Positions 63,052-64,000 of a DNA stretch of 64,000 bases are shown piece by piece (position 1 is the first letter of the stretch; every line of letters begins with the position of its first letter). The DNA is from Sphingobacterium sp. UT-1RO-CII-1 (GTDB taxonomy: Bacteria; Bacteroidota; Bacteroidia; Sphingobacteriales; Sphingobacteriaceae), in the NCBI RefSeq assembly GCF_026711005.1, contig NZ_JAPPVJ010000005.1, positions 379,257 through 443,256 on the forward strand, written 5' to 3'. Below the pieces are notes generated by a model. The model was not told the DNA's origin, searched no databases, and worked only from the letters and a program-made list of their open reading frames with translations. Position numbers and translations under genes: made by a program.

Positions 63052-64000
63052 TTATTTTACATGATAATAGTAAACCTTACGCCCGATCGTCCCCAGCTCA
63101 TCTTGCCCCTCGACAACTACTTTATATTTCCCCGCCCCATCGGCATTATAAAAATCTAATGTAACTGCCCCATCCTCATCCAATATAACCTCAGGATTCC
63201 AATAGATCGTTGTTCTATAATCGTTAATGTTTTTACTATCTGCAGTTTCATACTTTGGCATATAAAAATTTCTTTCTTTCACATAGCCCAGAGGTACCAT
63301 ATCAATAATATTGGTCTTCGGAAGCAAACTTTCTATTTCTGCTAAAGACATACGTGGTTGTTTTTTCTGCGAATCTTTTTTCATCATAATAGAAACAACC
63401 CCGTCATTTTGGTACATTCTACTAACAGTTCCTAAATCATCCCGCATAAATATCTCAATCGCCTCAATCTGTGACGGCTGTATAGAATTTAAAGAAGGTT
63501 CATCAATCGGCATCCCATCCAAAAAGAACTGAACGGGAACACGGCTCCCCTGGTTATAATTACGACTGACGTAATATTTTAAAGTCTGATTGTCATACGT
63601 TATTCCGGTTAACAGGGTAGACAAACACATAGTCAACACATTACAGCCCGATATTCTATCTGCTTCAATTCTATGCTCAGGCATCGACAGTCCTGATAAA
63701 GAAGAAAATTCTTTACTGGTAACCTGCTTTTTTTGAATGCCTGTTACTTCAATCTCATCGATTAAAATCGATGTCCTATATTCGCTTTTACTATTGCTAA
63801 GGTAGGCTTTCATAGCCTGATCTATATTCTGTACGTTATTACTTGAATAGGGATTGCTCTGATCAATTGCAGGGAAGAAAGTAGGGTCCATATTGATAAC
63901 CAAATTTCTAAAATTATCATTACCCCGTGCATTTATGGTAGCCGTAGAAGAGTCAGGAAAAACTAAGTTTTCAAAAACAAACCTTCCATTATTATCCGTA
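63052..64000 (-). CDS. TonB-plug/MG2-type surface protein, C-terminal part, cut by window end
   Basis: The frame is open from the right edge to a stop at 63052, giving about 315 C-terminal residues. It contains a plug-like stretch (RVPVQFFLDGMPIDEPSLNSIQPSQIEAIEIFMRDDLGTVSRMYQNDGVVSIMMKK), a linker and a final Ig-like domain (TIYWNPEVILDEDGAVTLDFYNADGAGKYKVVVEGQDELGTIG). The end resembles the C-terminus of the MG2-type protein at 31892-34183. Such proteins have a TonB-receptor-like plug but no barrel. The N-terminal part is outside the window. Confidence 0.75.
   Translation of the reverse strand, partial: TDNNGRFVFENLVFPDSSTATINARGNDNFRNLVINMDPTFFPAIDQSNPYSSNNVQNIDQAMKAYLSNSKSEYRTSILIDEIEVTGIQKKQVTSKEFSSLSGLSMPEHRIEADRISGCNVLTMCLSTLLTGITYDNQTLKYYVSRNYNQGSRVPVQFFLDGMPIDEPSLNSIQPSQIEAIEIFMRDDLGTVSRMYQNDGVVSIMMKKDSQKKQPRMSLAEIESLLPKTNIIDMVPLGYVKERNFYMPKYETADSKNINDYRTTIYWNPEVILDEDGAVTLDFYNADGAGKYKVVVEGQDELGTIGRKVYYYHVK

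Noticed and set aside
1-64000. CRISPR array, transposon or complete prophage
   Set aside because: No regular repeat-spacer pattern, no transposase gene and no phage structural genes were seen.

Overview
The window looks like the chromosome of a Bacteroidota bacterium, most likely Sphingobacteriaceae (Sphingobacterium, Olivibacter or Pedobacter relatives). The evidence is a SusC/SusD pair, lipoproteins with short Cys lipoboxes, low GC, almost no Shine-Dalgarno sequences, and promoter candidates of the Bacteroidota type (TTTG, about 17-19 nt, TAnnTTTG). The window holds about 48 protein genes, three tRNA genes, many long hairpin terminators and several intergenic palindromes that could be operators. 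I see no CRISPR array, no complete insertion sequence and no rRNA. This genus-level reading is inference.

Layout. 1-7.1 kb is a glycan or uronate locus: a Gfo/Idh/MocA oxidoreductase (cut by the window edge), SusD and SusC on the minus strand, divergent from a UxaA-type dehydratase. A LacI-type palindrome lies in the shared control region. 7.1-12.0 kb is a minus-strand run of methyltransferase, lipoprotein thermonuclease and a large Dna2-like nuclease-helicase. 12.2-27.8 kb is mainly housekeeping: MBL hydrolase, xpt, a two-gene Fe-S electron-transfer unit, tRNA-Leu, Ppx/GppA phosphatase, ppc, FUSC transporter with a YpdA-like reductase, TetR regulator divergent from murB, ECF sigma factor with a cytochrome b5-like protein, and a PfkB kinase.

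27.8-39.6 kb is the least ordinary stretch. It is bounded by two copies of tRNA-Asn(GTT) whose tRNA sequence is identical, and carries copper export (HMA chaperone plus CopA), about 1 kb of non-coding DNA with a 10-bp tandem repeat, an MG2-type surface protein, a lipoprotein, about 1 kb of decayed-looking DNA with a truncated regulator-like ORF, and a solitary 1239-residue RecQ-like helicase with long uncharacterised ends. The helicase is the best candidate in the window for an undescribed system (possibly genome defence), but nothing here proves it.

39.7-64 kb is again mostly core: mgtE, a metallopeptidase-propeller-outer-membrane fusion, pgk, sppA, an Hpt-domain protein, pssA, rho with a long leader, two BadF/BadG-type sugar kinases, YbaB, a UPF0173 hydrolase, tdk, glutathione peroxidase, an M61 peptidase, an outer-membrane protein, an acyl-CoA ligase, a YihY/BrkB membrane protein, and the C-terminal part of a TonB-plug/MG2-type protein that resembles the end of the MG2 protein at 31.9 kb. 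A 23-bp motif is shared by the upstream regions of pgk, of the acidic hypothetical gene at 54.1-55.1 kb, and of the outer-membrane protein gene at 59.3 kb; this is perhaps the most useful unexplained regulatory signal.
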